Of a DNA stretch of 64,000 bases, positions 36,512-46,087 are shown in pieces. The DNA is taken from the NCBI RefSeq assembly GCF_001187845.1, contig NZ_CP012160.1:620001-684000 (forward strand). Direction: 5' to 3'. Both the position numbers and the translations under genes were made by a program. This stretch comes from Octadecabacter temperatus (lineage in GTDB: Bacteria > Pseudomonadota > Alphaproteobacteria > Rhodobacterales > Rhodobacteraceae). The notes beneath the pieces are model-generated. The model saw only the letters and a program-made list of their open reading frames with translations. It made no database searches and was not told the origin of the DNA. Positions within the stretch are counted from its first letter, which is position 1. Every line of letters starts with the position of its first letter.

Positions 36512-36862
36512 ATGACCATCGATGCTTCTTTAGACAAACGCATAAACAAAGTTGTTCGCAACCATGAGCGCATGCGCCGCAATGGCGTTGTTCGCCGCGT
36601 TGGTAAGGATGGCCTCATCCGGTCCCGCCCACGTCTGGTCCGCCCTGCATTTCCGCTTAAAGGCGCCTTCCTAATTGTCGTTCTGTTTTTCGCATTTAAG
36701 GCGCTGCTGTTTGCTCAGCTTGGTGCGGGCAATTACGCGGAAAAAGTTGAAGGTCTGCGGTCTGGGTCAATGGTTGAGAAAGCCGGCGCTGTGTTGATGC
36801 AGGAAGATCCTGTGACTGTCGCAGTTGGTGGCTACCTTAAGCAGTTTTTCTTCCAGAACTAG
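36512..36862 (+). CDS. Hypothetical protein with one membrane segment
   Basis: A 116-residue protein not recognised as a named family. A strongly basic N-terminus (residues 1-48, RINKVVRNHERMRRNGVVRR and following) precedes one membrane helix FLIVVLFFAFKALLFAQLG near residues 53-71. A mildly acidic periplasmic tail ends KQFFFQN. This layout predicts a single-pass protein with a basic cytoplasmic segment. It is monocistronic, followed by a strong terminator. Confidence 0.75.
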   Translation: MTIDASLDKRINKVVRNHERMRRNGVVRRVGKDGLIRSRPRLVRPAFPLKGAFLIVVLFFAFKALLFAQLGAGNYAEKVEGLRSGSMVEKAGAVLMQEDPVTVAVGGYLKQFFFQN

Positions 36863-36907
36863 AAAACGCTGAACACAAAAGAATTCGTTTCTTCCTCAGG
36901 AACACAA

Positions 36908-36941
36908 AAAGGCCGCGTCCATTAATTTGGACGCGGCCTTT
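36908..36941. terminator. Bidirectional terminator
   Basis: Perfect 13-bp arms AAAGGCCGCGTCC (36908-36920) and GGACGCGGCCTTT (36929-36941) with an 8-base loop and A/T flanks on both sides. It lies between the convergent 116-residue hypothetical gene and the DUF1127 gene and can serve both. Confidence 0.9.
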
Positions 36942-36984
36942 GTCATTTCATTGTTCCGGCGAAAGGCCGAAAGCCTTGTGGCAA

Positions 36985-37182
36985 TCAGCGGATAATGTTG
37001 CCGCGGGCGATGTTTTCGATGTCACCGCGTACGAGGCCGATATCGTCGAGCTCACGGTTGGACAATTTGTTAAGTGTGTTGCGCGTCATACGACGGTCAT
37101 TCCAAGAAACGAATGTGCCAATCATGGCAACAAGGGAAAAACCGGATTTTGCGTTTGCAGTGCGGAAAGCGATGGCTGCCAT
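36985..37182 (-). CDS. DUF1127 domain protein
   Basis: A 65-residue protein whose C-terminus NTLNKLSNRELDDIGLVRGD is the DUF1127 (YjiS-like) signature, preceded by a hydrophobic segment. CAGGAG precedes the ATG by about 8 bases. Small DUF1127 proteins in Rhodobacteraceae are linked to stress responses and RNA turnover in some species; that role is inferred here only by family. The gene is monocistronic. Confidence 0.9.
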   Translation of the reverse strand: MAAIAFRTANAKSGFSLVAMIGTFVSWNDRRMTRNTLNKLSNRELDDIGLVRGDIENIARGNIIR

Positions 37183-37513
37183 GGTGAAGTCTCCTGAGAA
37201 TATGGGCTAAGCGCCGTTAAAGTTTAGTTATCGTTCTATGGCGCAATTAGGATCTCTTTCTGCGACTAACCAGTGTCATTTTGGCATGGGTGACATGCGG
37301 TTTTCGCATGGCGCAAAAAACAGGCAGCGCGCCAGTAAATTAAGCATCAGGTGCCGCTAGGAAACGTCGGTTTTATGGTGGGGGCTGACGTTTTTGAACC
37401 TCAAATGTAGCAAAATCGGTTGAGGCGTCTGTGGCGAAAATGTCGAAAGGGCTAGGCGGGTGTTCGCGTTTTGTGCTAACGAGTGTTTAACGAATAAGAA
37501 AAAGAGGGCGAGC
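37183..37513. other. Divergent intergenic region, DUF1127 / ruvC
   Basis: 331 bp without a gene. It must hold the promoters of DUF1127 and ruvC. An inverted repeat AAACGTC (37362-37368) / GACGTTT (37387-37393) followed by TTGAACC is the only notable structure; it could be a weak terminator or operator. No small RNA was recognised. Confidence 0.35.
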
Positions 37514-38032
37514 ATGCGGGTTTTGGGCATTGATCCAGGTTTGGTGAACATGGGCTGGGGAGTGATTCACGTGGATGGATCACGGCTAAGCCATGTCGCA
37601 AATGGTGTTTGCAAGTCGGGCAAAGGTGATTTGGCCGTGCGGCTTTTGGCGCTTCATGACCAGCTTGAAGCTGTGATCGCGCAATACGCGCCGGACGCCG
37701 CCGCCGTGGAGCAGACTTTTGTGAATTCAAACGGGGCTGCAACGCTGAAGCTGGGGCAGGCGCGCGGTGTGGCAATGCTGGTACCCGCGCGCGCTGGGCT
37801 GACTGTGGGGGAATACGCGCCGAATGCGATTAAGAAAGCGGTGGTTGGCGTGGGGCATGCGGACAAAGCGCAGATCGCTCATATGGTGAAGCTGCAATTG
37901 CCGGGTGTCGATCTGAATGGACCGGATGCTGCGGACGCATTGGCAATCGCGATTTGCCACTCACATCATCTACAATCAGCGCGGGCGACGGCAAGGGTTG
38001 CAAAAGCTACGCACGCTGGGATCATGGCATGA
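37514..38032 (+). CDS. ruvC: Holliday junction endonuclease RuvC
   Basis: Cleaves Holliday junctions symmetrically. The 172-residue protein has the four acidic catalytic positions, visible in [22 protein letters not shown] and [18 protein letters not shown] precedes the ATG at 37514, and the frame upstream is not conserved. Its stop overlaps the ruvA start by 4 bp. Confidence 0.97.
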   Translation: MRVLGIDPGLVNMGWGVIHVDGSRLSHVANGVCKSGKGDLAVRLLALHDQLEAVIAQYAPDAAAVEQTFVNSNGAATLKLGQARGVAMLVPARAGLTVGEYAPNAIKKAVVGVGHADKAQIAHMVKLQLPGVDLNGPDAADALAIAICHSHHLQSARATARVAKATHAGIMA

Positions 38033-38700
38033 TCGGGCGTATCGCCGGAAGGCTAGAGTATCGCGCAGCCGATCATGTGCTGATTGACGTCAAAGGTGTG
38101 GGCTACATTGTCTATGTCAGTGACCGCGTGATGGCGACATTGCCAGGCGTCGGCGAAGCCGTTGCGCTTTATACGGACCTGCTGGTGCGCGAAGACCTGT
38201 TGCAGCTGTTCGGGTTCACGACATTGGTGGAAAAAGAATGGCACAGGTTGCTGATGTCCGTGCAAGGCATTGGCGCGAAAGCATCAATGGCGATTTTGGG
38301 GACCTTGGGCGCTGACGGTGTGAGCCGCGCAATTGCGCTGGGCGATTGGGCTGCGGTCGCGACGGCCAAAGGTGTAGGACCGAAGACCGCCAAGAAGACC
38401 ATTCTGGAGCTAAAAGACAAAGCCCATAGTGTGATGGCCATGGCCGGAGCTGCACCTGCGGCGGGCGGGGGGGCGTCGCCCACCACTGACGCGGCGGACG
38501 ACGCCGTGCTTGAACCGATCAGCGCACCTGTTGAGGCCAGCGGAGCGGCGCAATCTGATGCGTTGTCCGCGTTGGGTAATCTTGGGTATGGGCCATCTGA
38601 TGCAGCAAGTGCTGTGGCGCAAGCGGCCGGTGAGAATGAGGGCGCAGATGCGGCGACCCTAATCCGCGCGGCACTAAAATTGCTGGCTCCGAAGGGGTAG
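38029..38700 (+). CDS. ruvA: Holliday junction branch migration protein RuvA
   Basis: Binds the junction as a tetramer and loads RuvB. The 223-residue protein has the OB domain [20 protein letters not shown], helix-hairpin-helix motifs [16 protein letters not shown] and [17 protein letters not shown], a long Ala/Gly-rich linker around residues 140-180, and domain III ([18 protein letters not shown]). It is coupled to ruvC. Confidence 0.97.
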   Translation: MIGRIAGRLEYRAADHVLIDVKGVGYIVYVSDRVMATLPGVGEAVALYTDLLVREDLLQLFGFTTLVEKEWHRLLMSVQGIGAKASMAILGTLGADGVSRAIALGDWAAVATAKGVGPKTAKKTILELKDKAHSVMAMAGAAPAAGGGASPTTDAADDAVLEPISAPVEASGAAQSDALSALGNLGYGPSDAASAVAQAAGENEGADAATLIRAALKLLAPKG

Positions 38701-38703
38701 TCC

Positions 38704-39618
38704 GTGACGCAGGATCGTCCAAGATTGGCCGTCTGCGTCCTTGTGTGCACAGTCTTCGCACTGTCGTTTGGCGATGCTTTGGTGCGCAAGATGGGACTGG
38801 CAGCCGACTATCAGATGAGCATTTGGCAAATTGTGTTCCTAAGGTCGCTTATCGCGTTGCCCATTCTTTTACTGCTTTGCGCAAGGCGTTTGTCGCGCAC
38901 GACCTTTATGCCAAATAGATGGGTTTTGCTGCGCAGTGCTATGTTGGCCGTGATGTGGGTGTTCTATTATGCCGCCCTGTCGCGCATGCCGTTCTCTGTT
39001 GCTGCAGCGGCATATTATACGTTGCCGCTGTTTATCCTCGTTTTCTCGGCTTTGTTTGCTGGAGAACGAATTGGCGGGATCGGTGCGATTGGTATCGTGC
39101 TTGGGTTTGTTGGGGTTCTGATCATCACCAACCCACGGGCATCGGGCGTGTCGCTTTGGCTTTTGATGCCGCTTTGCGCAGCGATGTTGTACGCTTTGTC
39201 GATGATCCTGACGCGCACCCGCTGCGCGACGAATAGTATTTGGACGCTCGCGATTTGGTTGAATGTAACGTTTGTTGCTGTCGGCGGCGCGGGGCTGGTT
39301 CTTCTCCCCGATGGGGCATCGACGGAGGTTTGGAGGTCAACTTGGGTTCCCGTGTCGGGCGCTGGTTGGCGTGTGATGTTGGTGTCAGCGATTGCGATTG
39401 TGATCGGTGCGGTCGGAACAGCCTTTGCCTATCAACGAGCGCCAAGCGCAATGTTGGGGGCGTTCGATTTTAGTTATCTGGCGTTTGCGATCCTTTGGGG
39501 GTGGTTGATGTTTGGCGAAGCGGTAGATGCGCCAACCCTATTCGGAATTCTATTGATTGTCGTGGCTGGGGGCTTGGCGTTGATGACGTCTGGTTCCATC
39601 CGCACGACTGAGGCATAG
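38704..39618 (+). CDS. EamA/DMT-superfamily transporter
   Basis: A 304-residue membrane protein with ten predicted segments and two EamA halves. GTG start at 38704, 3 bp after the ruvA stop, and the ruvB start follows 7 bp after its stop, so it is embedded in the ruv operon. Substrate is unknown; relatives export amino acids or metabolites. Its presence between ruvA and ruvB is unusual compared with the standard ruvCAB order. Confidence 0.88.
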   Translation: MTQDRPRLAVCVLVCTVFALSFGDALVRKMGLAADYQMSIWQIVFLRSLIALPILLLLCARRLSRTTFMPNRWVLLRSAMLAVMWVFYYAALSRMPFSVAAAAYYTLPLFILVFSALFAGERIGGIGAIGIVLGFVGVLIITNPRASGVSLWLLMPLCAAMLYALSMILTRTRCATNSIWTLAIWLNVTFVAVGGAGLVLLPDGASTEVWRSTWVPVSGAGWRVMLVSAIAIVIGAVGTAFAYQRAPSAMLGAFDFSYLAFAILWGWLMFGEAVDAPTLFGILLIVVAGGLALMTSGSIRTTEA

Positions 39619-39625
39619 TGAAAAA

Positions 39626-40648
39626 ATGAACGAAACTGACCCATCCTTGCAGCCTCAGCGCCAATCTGAAGACAACGATCGTGCATTGCGCCCGCAGGCA
39701 CTGGACGAGTTTATTGGCCAAGCCGAAGCGCGTGCGAACCTGAAGGTCTTTATCGAGAGCGCTAAGCGGCGCGGTGAGGCGATGGATCATACGTTGTTCC
39801 ACGGTCCGCCTGGTTTGGGCAAAACAACCTTGGCGCAGATTATGGCACGGGAGTTGGGTGTCGGGTTTCGCATGACGTCTGGTCCTGTGCTGGCCAAGGC
39901 GGGTGATTTGGCGGCGATCCTGACGAACCTTGAAGCGCGGGATGTGTTGTTTATCGACGAGATCCATCGGCTTAATCCGGCGGTTGAAGAAGTGCTGTAC
40001 CCAGCGCTTGAGGATTTCGAACTGGACCTAGTGATTGGGGAAGGGCCAGCGGCGCGTACGGTGCGCATTGAGCTGCAGCCGTTCACGCTGATCGGTGCGA
40101 CGACTCGCATGGGGTTGTTGACGACGCCATTGCGCGACCGTTTCGGCATTCCGACGCGTTTGCAGTTTTATACGACCGAGGAATTGCATCAGATTGTCAC
40201 CCGCGGCGCACGTTTGATGGGCGCACCTGCGACGCCGGATGGCGCACAAGAAATCGCCAAACGCGCCCGTGGCACCCCGCGGATTGCGGGGCGTTTGCTA
40301 CGCCGTGTCGTGGATTTCGCGATTGTTGAAGGGGACGGGACCGTCACCCAAGAGATTGCGGACAGCGCGTTGACGCGGCTGGGCGTGGATCATCTGGGGC
40401 TGGATGGTGCGGATCGACGGTATTTGCGGCTGATTGCAGAGAACTATCAGGGTGGCCCTGTGGGGATCGAGACCCTGAGTGCAGCGTTGAGCGAGGCGCG
40501 GGATGCGCTTGAGGAAGTGATTGAACCCTATTTGCTGCAGCAAGGTCTGATCCAACGCACCCCGCGCGGCCGTATGTTGGCGCAAAAGGCGTGGACGCAT
40601 TTGGGAATGGCTGCGCCCAAAGGACAGGGCGATATGTTTGGGGGGTAG
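39626..40648 (+). CDS. ruvB: Holliday junction branch migration ATPase RuvB
   Basis: The AAA+ hexameric motor of the RuvABC resolvasome. The 340-residue protein has [12 protein letters not shown] at the N-terminus, Walker [17 protein letters not shown], Walker [11 protein letters not shown], sensor region [16 protein letters not shown] and a C-terminal winged helix with [15 protein letters not shown]. It is the last gene of the ruv group. Confidence 0.98.
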   Translation: MNETDPSLQPQRQSEDNDRALRPQALDEFIGQAEARANLKVFIESAKRRGEAMDHTLFHGPPGLGKTTLAQIMARELGVGFRMTSGPVLAKAGDLAAILTNLEARDVLFIDEIHRLNPAVEEVLYPALEDFELDLVIGEGPAARTVRIELQPFTLIGATTRMGLLTTPLRDRFGIPTRLQFYTTEELHQIVTRGARLMGAPATPDGAQEIAKRARGTPRIAGRLLRRVVDFAIVEGDGTVTQEIADSALTRLGVDHLGLDGADRRYLRLIAENYQGGPVGIETLSAALSEARDALEEVIEPYLLQQGLIQRTPRGRMLAQKAWTHLGMAAPKGQGDMFGG

Positions 40649-40943
40649 TGGTTTGAATGGTTGCGTCAAGTTAAAGCGCAATGTCTGCTCTGAGCCCACT
40701 TTGACCGATGCTGCAGAGTGCGTGAACGGCTGCTAAGGGCGGAAAGCAGATTGTCGCTGCAAACAACGTATGCCCCGGCGTCAAGGCACGCCGATCAAGC
40801 GCATCGGTTTTTGAATGGCGATTTCGACGGTCATTCAAGATGCCCTTAGCGTATCGCATCTAACGCTCGATAAAGGGAGGTTCGAAACTTTTAGGAAAAA
40901 TCTCAAACTTGTGGCAATAAGCGTTAATTGTTGATCAACACCA
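40649..40943. other. Left flank of the large repeat-protein gene
   Basis: 295 bp without a gene. It carries degenerate strings of the type AATGTCTGCTCTGAGCCC and GGGCGGAAAGCAGATTG, weakly similar to the right flank near 45.94-46.04 kb, and an inverted repeat TTGAATG/CATTCAA around 40812-40838. The perfect palindrome TGTTGATCAACA is at 40929-40940, next to the start codon. Confidence 0.45.
40929..40940. promoter_or_regulatory. 12-bp palindrome before the repeat-protein start
   Basis: TGTTGATCAACA is perfectly self-complementary and ends 3 bp before the ATG at 40944. It could be an operator blocking translation or transcription start. It occupies the place where a Shine-Dalgarno sequence would normally be. 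Confidence 0.5.
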
Positions 40944-43900
40944 ATGGCATTTGGCCATTTCGTTTTACTGACGCAGAATTATGCAGGTGCCAATTTGTCA
41001 AGTTTCACAACATTCGACACGTCTGAACTCTACACTTGGTCGGAAATAACGTCTTACGTCGACTTAGATGGCTTTCTGGTCGGTCAGACAACGACCTTTG
41101 ACGATGGTCGGGTCCGCACCACGACCATAAACGACGGGGTTGTTACCAACGCTGAGATCATTGACCCTCTTAACGTGGCACCTTGGACAACCATTACCAC
41201 CTTATACAGCGACACCACTGGCCTGAAGACCAGCCAGACACTCATTATGGACGATGGCCGCAGCATAACGACCTCCTATGCGGATGGCGTGAACGCCACG
41301 CGCACGGTCTCGGACGTCGATAATGAATACACGTGGGCGAGCAAAGCACAGACTTTCGATTCAGCAGGCCGTTTAGCGTCTGTCACGTTCACTTACGATA
41401 ACGGTCGGACGGCGGAGACAGATTATGTCAACGGCCTGCGCAGTCAACGCACGGTAACGGACCTTGGCGACACTGCGAACTGGGCAACGAAAGTCTACAC
41501 TTGGGACGTAATGACAGGCGAATTGCTAACGATCACCACGACATATGATGATTCAACTGTTGTCGTGTCAGGCCCCAAACTTGGACCGCTGGGGCAGACC
41601 ATAACGGCCTTTGACACCGCCGACATCTACACATGGGACAGTCGAACCAGCCTCTATGACGCGACTGGTGTCCTCGACCAGCGCACGTTCGAGTATGATG
41701 ACGGGCGCATCAAAGTGACTGACTTTACGGATGGTGTTCGCAGTCAAATTAACTGGACCGATGCCGATGACGTCATGGCATGGAGCACGCACCAGCTTGA
41801 CTATGGGGTAAACGGTCAATTGAACAGCCGTGAAGTGATCTATGATGACGGTCGCGAATTGACTGCAACCTACATCGATGGCGTGTTGGCCTCGACGACC
41901 ATTGATGACGTTTCGAATGCCTATTCATGGGACACTCAGGTGTCTACATTTGATGCGAACGGGCTTATCGCGACCAAAGTGGTTACGCGAGATGATGGCA
42001 TCACAATTGAAAGCAATTACACGGATGGTGTCGTGCAGTCCCGGCTTTTGACGGATGTTTTGAATGCCGCCGTCTGGAACACGATTGAAAAGGTCTATGA
42101 TACAGTCAGCGGTGCGTTGATTTACGTGGAAACGACGCTCGACGATGGCACGCAGACGTTTGAAGATGTGCGCGGCCTTGAGATCGTGACAGGCGGGACG
42201 ACAGACGACGTCACAGAAGACGAGGCTGCGACATTGGTTGCGGCGGGCACCATTGATCTGGTTGATGACTACCGCGGTGCGACGGATTTTGTCACGCAGA
42301 CCAGCGTGGCGGGCGACAACGGGCTGGGCCTGTTCACCCTGCTTGCGGACGGCACGTGGACCTACAGCGCAACCAATAATCAGGTGGCTATTCAATCGCT
42401 GGAAGCCGGTGAAACCCTGACCGACAGCTTTACTGCGATCACCACAGACGGCGTGGAAACCGAAGTGACAGTCACCATCGACGGGCGCACCGATTCCGCG
42501 CCGGTTTATGTTGGCGAAGCTCAAATTTTCCTTGGTGTCGACAACGACCACAATGGCTTGCATACATTTTATTTCGACATACTTTCGCTTTTCACCAATG
42601 ACAATAATCCCTTCTTTTTAGCCGATGCGAGCTTCTCCTTAGATGTTGGGTATATTTACGGAGGCACTGTTGGTATTTGGGCGGCCGGGGACTATGATGT
42701 AACAGTCGTCATGCAAAACAATGATCTGTCGGCAAGCACAACCCACGTCATCTCATTCGTCGTTTCGTTGAACTACAATTATGGGGATTACTATAGTCGT
42801 CATATCGATTTAACCGACCCGCTTCCTGGGTCAAGCCATGCAGATCATCTCCAATATGGCGTTTATGCAGAGAATGTGTCACTGGAATTGTTCGGGGGCG
42901 ATGACACAGTCATCTTTGGCCACCAAGCCGGGGCTGGTTATCCTGATCCTGGTCTGATCGAAGTGGACGCTGGCGCTGGGTCAGACACGATCACTTTCGG
43001 AAGCCTTGGATATTATGCGAATATATTGGTCGACGGAGGCGACGGCGATGACATTTTGGCATTCGATCATCTGAATTATTTCGATCGTGAAGTCAGTGGC
43101 GGCTATTCCGTCGCTTCAATCGCGGGCGGTGACGGTGATGATATCCTAACATTTGCATTGGGTTTCGGTGCGGACTCGGGGACAACTGATATCTCTGGCG
43201 GTAACGGGAATGATATAATCACCTTTGATAATTCCATCAGCGATTGGGGCATTCCTACCGCGGCCGGTGCGACCGACTTTGATGTGGATGGTGGCGCGGG
43301 TGACGATACGATTACCTTTGGTGATGAAGTCGCTTACTTCGCCCACGACTTTGACGTATACGGTGGGTCGGGTGATGATGTCATTTCATTTGGCGACAAT
43401 ACGGGGTTGAGTGCAACGGAGTTCGAGGTAGACGGCGGAAGCGGCAACAATACCATCACATTTGGCGATGTGACGTATTCCAACGCAACCAGCGACATAG
43501 AGATTGTGACAGGTGACGGGAACGACACCATTGTTGTAGGGGACGCTGTCATTGATAGTGTTGTCCAATTTACCATCGCGACAGGCGATGGCACCAATTC
43601 CGTCACGATTGGCGACAATTATGATGCTTTGTCGATTACCGGCGGGTCCGGCGTCGACACCATTTCCATTGGCGCCACATCGGGCACCGTTCCAACACTT
43701 GTGAGTGGCGGGCTTGGTGCGGATGTAATCCAATTTGGTACAGGCGCGGGCGTTCTATCGATCGACCTTGGAGATGATACGGACGTTGATACGCTCACGT
43801 TTGGCGGAACAGTCAGAGACGCGACAATCACCAACTGGGATCAGGGCGAAGATACAATTAACTTTGCCGCACAACCCGGTGTGATTTGGACCGTGAGCGA

Positions 43901-45818
43901 TAATGGCGGCGACCGTGTTTTTGTCAGCGCTGACGGAACGCAAAGCTTCACAGTTGTCGGGGCCGCAGGCGTTGCAGGCGGCGACATCGTTTCGGGCTTG
44001 GAAATCAACCAAGCACCAACATTTGAAGGCGCGACAACCACCCTGCCCAATGGCGTTGTCGGAACCGGCGGCGCAGCCTATTCGCAAGACCTGAACGCGC
44101 TGTTCGCGGATGCAAATAGTGCGTCGGGTGACTCCCTGACTTTGAGCTCAAGCAACCTGCCGACTGGCTTTTCTTTGGTGGGCGGCGTTCTGAGCGCGAC
44201 AAATGCTCTTACGACTGCGGGCGATCACACCATCACGATCCTAGCAACCGATAGTTTAGGGGCGACGGTGTCCCAAAACCTCAGCGTTTCTGTGGCCATT
44301 AACAACAACTACGGTGATGTATCTGCGCCGTTCTATGGGGGTTTATATCTCACAGGGACAAGCCTTGGCGACACGATGATGTTCGACCAAGTTGAGGTCG
44401 AAGAAGGCGGTTTTTGGTCGCTGATCAGCGGCGCTGGCGCAGATGTCATTTCCATCGCGAGCTTTGATGTCGACTTCTACGAAACGGGTGTGTCGATCGA
44501 TGTGGGCATGGGTGCGGATGCGATCACCCTCGGCAGCGGCATTGCCGATTTGACCGTTGATTTGGGCGCGGACAGCGAGTCCGACGCGCTGATATTCCTC
44601 GGCGCGACGGGGGCCAACACGGTTATCAACAACTGGGTTAACGGGGATGACACCATCACCTTTGCGGGCCAAACTGGGAATATCTGGACCGTTGCCGACG
44701 TGTCTGGCGATGCTGTGTTCAGCACGAACGGGCAAAGTTTCACAGTGACAGGGGCTGCAGGCGTCGCAGCCGCCGACCTTGTGTCGGGCCTCGAAATGAA
44801 CGTCGCACCAACCTTTACCGGTGCAACAACAATTCTGGACAGCGCAGCCGTTGGGTCACTGGCTCCTGTCAGTGTCTATTCCCAAGACCTCAACACGTTG
44901 TTTGGGGATGCCAACGCCGCGTCTGGCGATACGTTTACTATTTCGGCGACGGGGCTGTTTAGCAACTTCACCCTTACGAACGGGGTTTTGACCCTGACGA
45001 ACCCCGCGTCGCCAAGCGCAGTCGGCGATCATACGATTGCCGTGACTGCGACGGATCTGTTTGGTGCATCCGTCACCCAAGACGTGACCGTCGCGGTTGC
45101 CCATCACCACGATTATACGAATGCCGGCGTTCCGACATACGTATCTGGATCAAGTCTGGCTGATACATTTACCTTTGGGGACAACGCAGGCGCGATAAAT
45201 GGCACTGTGGCGGTCCTCGGCGGTGCAGGAGATGACATCATCACATTTGGGAATGATGCAGGTTTTGACAATGGGGACGTCGACGTCCGCGGTTCTAGCG
45301 GAAATGACACGGTCACATTTGGGGACAACGCCGGCAGTGACGGCGGTTCGATCGATATCAGAACAGGTTCCGGTGTTGATACGATCATAATTGGCGATAA
45401 TGCTGCGCAAAACGGCGGTTTAGTCCTTATCGAAGCCGGGTTGGGCGACGACGCAATCACGTTCGGCAGTGTTGCAGGGTCTGTTGTGATCTATGCTGGT
45501 GAGGGTGCTGACACGATCACGTTTGACGGCAATGTGACGGGTGGCTCAAATAGCGGCGTTGCGCTTGGCAACCCGTCCGGAAACCTCTCTCTCCCCTATG
45601 GGGACTTGGCGGCGGATACATTGATCTTTAATGGCACCGTGGAGGATTTTGTGATTTTCAACTTTGAATCGGGCCTTGATACGGTCGATGTGTTGAACGA
45701 GGGCGCATGGTTCATTGCCAGCGATGATGGCACGAACACCATGCTAAGTGACGGGGTCAGTGACTTGACGTTCATGAACATCACGGGTCTGACGGATGTG
45801 GCTGATTTCTTGATCTAG
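40944..45818 (+). CDS. Large secreted repeat protein with VCBS, RTX-like and cadherin-like modules
   Basis: A 1,624-residue, strongly acidic protein without an N-terminal signal peptide. Residues 26-410 are eight units of 49-51 residues with W at 32, 81, 131, 180, 231, 280, 329 and 378 and the core YDDGR...DGV, resembling YD/RHS-like strands. Residues 412-515 match a VCBS domain. From about 650 onward there are GGxGxDxIxFG turns of RTX type, interrupted by two cadherin-like blocks starting APTFEGATTTLP and APTFTGATTILD. The C-terminus ends LTDVADFLI. The pattern fits a calcium-binding type I secretion substrate (adhesin or surface layer). No secretion genes are nearby. The ATG has a poor Shine-Dalgarno sequence. 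Confidence 0.85.
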   Translation: MAFGHFVLLTQNYAGANLSSFTTFDTSELYTWSEITSYVDLDGFLVGQTTTFDDGRVRTTTINDGVVTNAEIIDPLNVAPWTTITTLYSDTTGLKTSQTLIMDDGRSITTSYADGVNATRTVSDVDNEYTWASKAQTFDSAGRLASVTFTYDNGRTAETDYVNGLRSQRTVTDLGDTANWATKVYTWDVMTGELLTITTTYDDSTVVVSGPKLGPLGQTITAFDTADIYTWDSRTSLYDATGVLDQRTFEYDDGRIKVTDFTDGVRSQINWTDADDVMAWSTHQLDYGVNGQLNSREVIYDDGRELTATYIDGVLASTTIDDVSNAYSWDTQVSTFDANGLIATKVVTRDDGITIESNYTDGVVQSRLLTDVLNAAVWNTIEKVYDTVSGALIYVETTLDDGTQTFEDVRGLEIVTGGTTDDVTEDEAATLVAAGTIDLVDDYRGATDFVTQTSVAGDNGLGLFTLLADGTWTYSATNNQVAIQSLEAGETLTDSFTAITTDGVETEVTVTIDGRTDSAPVYVGEAQIFLGVDNDHNGLHTFYFDILSLFTNDNNPFFLADASFSLDVGYIYGGTVGIWAAGDYDVTVVMQNNDLSASTTHVISFVVSLNYNYGDYYSRHIDLTDPLPGSSHADHLQYGVYAENVSLELFGGDDTVIFGHQAGAGYPDPGLIEVDAGAGSDTITFGSLGYYANILVDGGDGDDILAFDHLNYFDREVSGGYSVASIAGGDGDDILTFALGFGADSGTTDISGGNGNDIITFDNSISDWGIPTAAGATDFDVDGGAGDDTITFGDEVAYFAHDFDVYGGSGDDVISFGDNTGLSATEFEVDGGSGNNTITFGDVTYSNATSDIEIVTGDGNDTIVVGDAVIDSVVQFTIATGDGTNSVTIGDNYDALSITGGSGVDTISIGATSGTVPTLVSGGLGADVIQFGTGAGVLSIDLGDDTDVDTLTFGGTVRDATITNWDQGEDTINFAAQPGVIWTVSDNGGDRVFVSADGTQSFTVVGAAGVAGGDIVSGLEINQAPTFEGATTTLPNGVVGTGGAAYSQDLNALFADANSASGDSLTLSSSNLPTGFSLVGGVLSATNALTTAGDHTITILATDSLGATVSQNLSVSVAINNNYGDVSAPFYGGLYLTGTSLGDTMMFDQVEVEEGGFWSLISGAGADVISIASFDVDFYETGVSIDVGMGADAITLGSGIADLTVDLGADSESDALIFLGATGANTVINNWVNGDDTITFAGQTGNIWTVADVSGDAVFSTNGQSFTVTGAAGVAAADLVSGLEMNVAPTFTGATTILDSAAVGSLAPVSVYSQDLNTLFGDANAASGDTFTISATGLFSNFTLTNGVLTLTNPASPSAVGDHTIAVTATDLFGASVTQDVTVAVAHHHDYTNAGVPTYVSGSSLADTFTFGDNAGAINGTVAVLGGAGDDIITFGNDAGFDNGDVDVRGSSGNDTVTFGDNAGSDGGSIDIRTGSGVDTIIIGDNAAQNGGLVLIEAGLGDDAITFGSVAGSVVIYAGEGADTITFDGNVTGGSNSGVALGNPSGNLSLPYGDLAADTLIFNGTVEDFVIFNFESGLDTVDVLNEGAWFIASDDGTNTMLSDGVSDLTFMNITGLTDVADFLI

Positions 45819-46087
45819 CGAAACCGTTCGGGGTGTTCCGACGCGCCGCAGGTGGCGCTTACTTACGTGCACCAGGAGCAACCTTACCGTGTAGTTTCGC
45901 CTGAATGGCCCCTGCAAAAAACCACCTGCCTCAACCGTGCCGCACCTGTCTGACCAATGACCGCTTAGGGCCATGAGAAGACGCACGTACCCAGCATTCT
46001 AACGGCGGGAAAGTCCCGCATAGCGGACTTCTGGGTGGCTGCGAGGCGGGGTTTTCGATCAATTGTGAATGGCGTAACAAGGGCGAC
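45819..46087. other. Right flank of the large repeat-protein gene
   Basis: 269 bp without a gene. The stretch 45940-46045 includes CAATGACCGCTTAGGGCC and AGCGGACTTCTGGG, weakly like strings in the left flank. No terminator with a clear T-tract was seen after the repeat-protein stop. Confidence 0.4.

Noticed and set aside
40949..45818. Possibility that the repeat protein is a true RHS toxin
   Set aside because: The YD-like units lack the RHS core signature and a C-terminal toxin domain; the rest of the protein is of the VCBS/RTX type.
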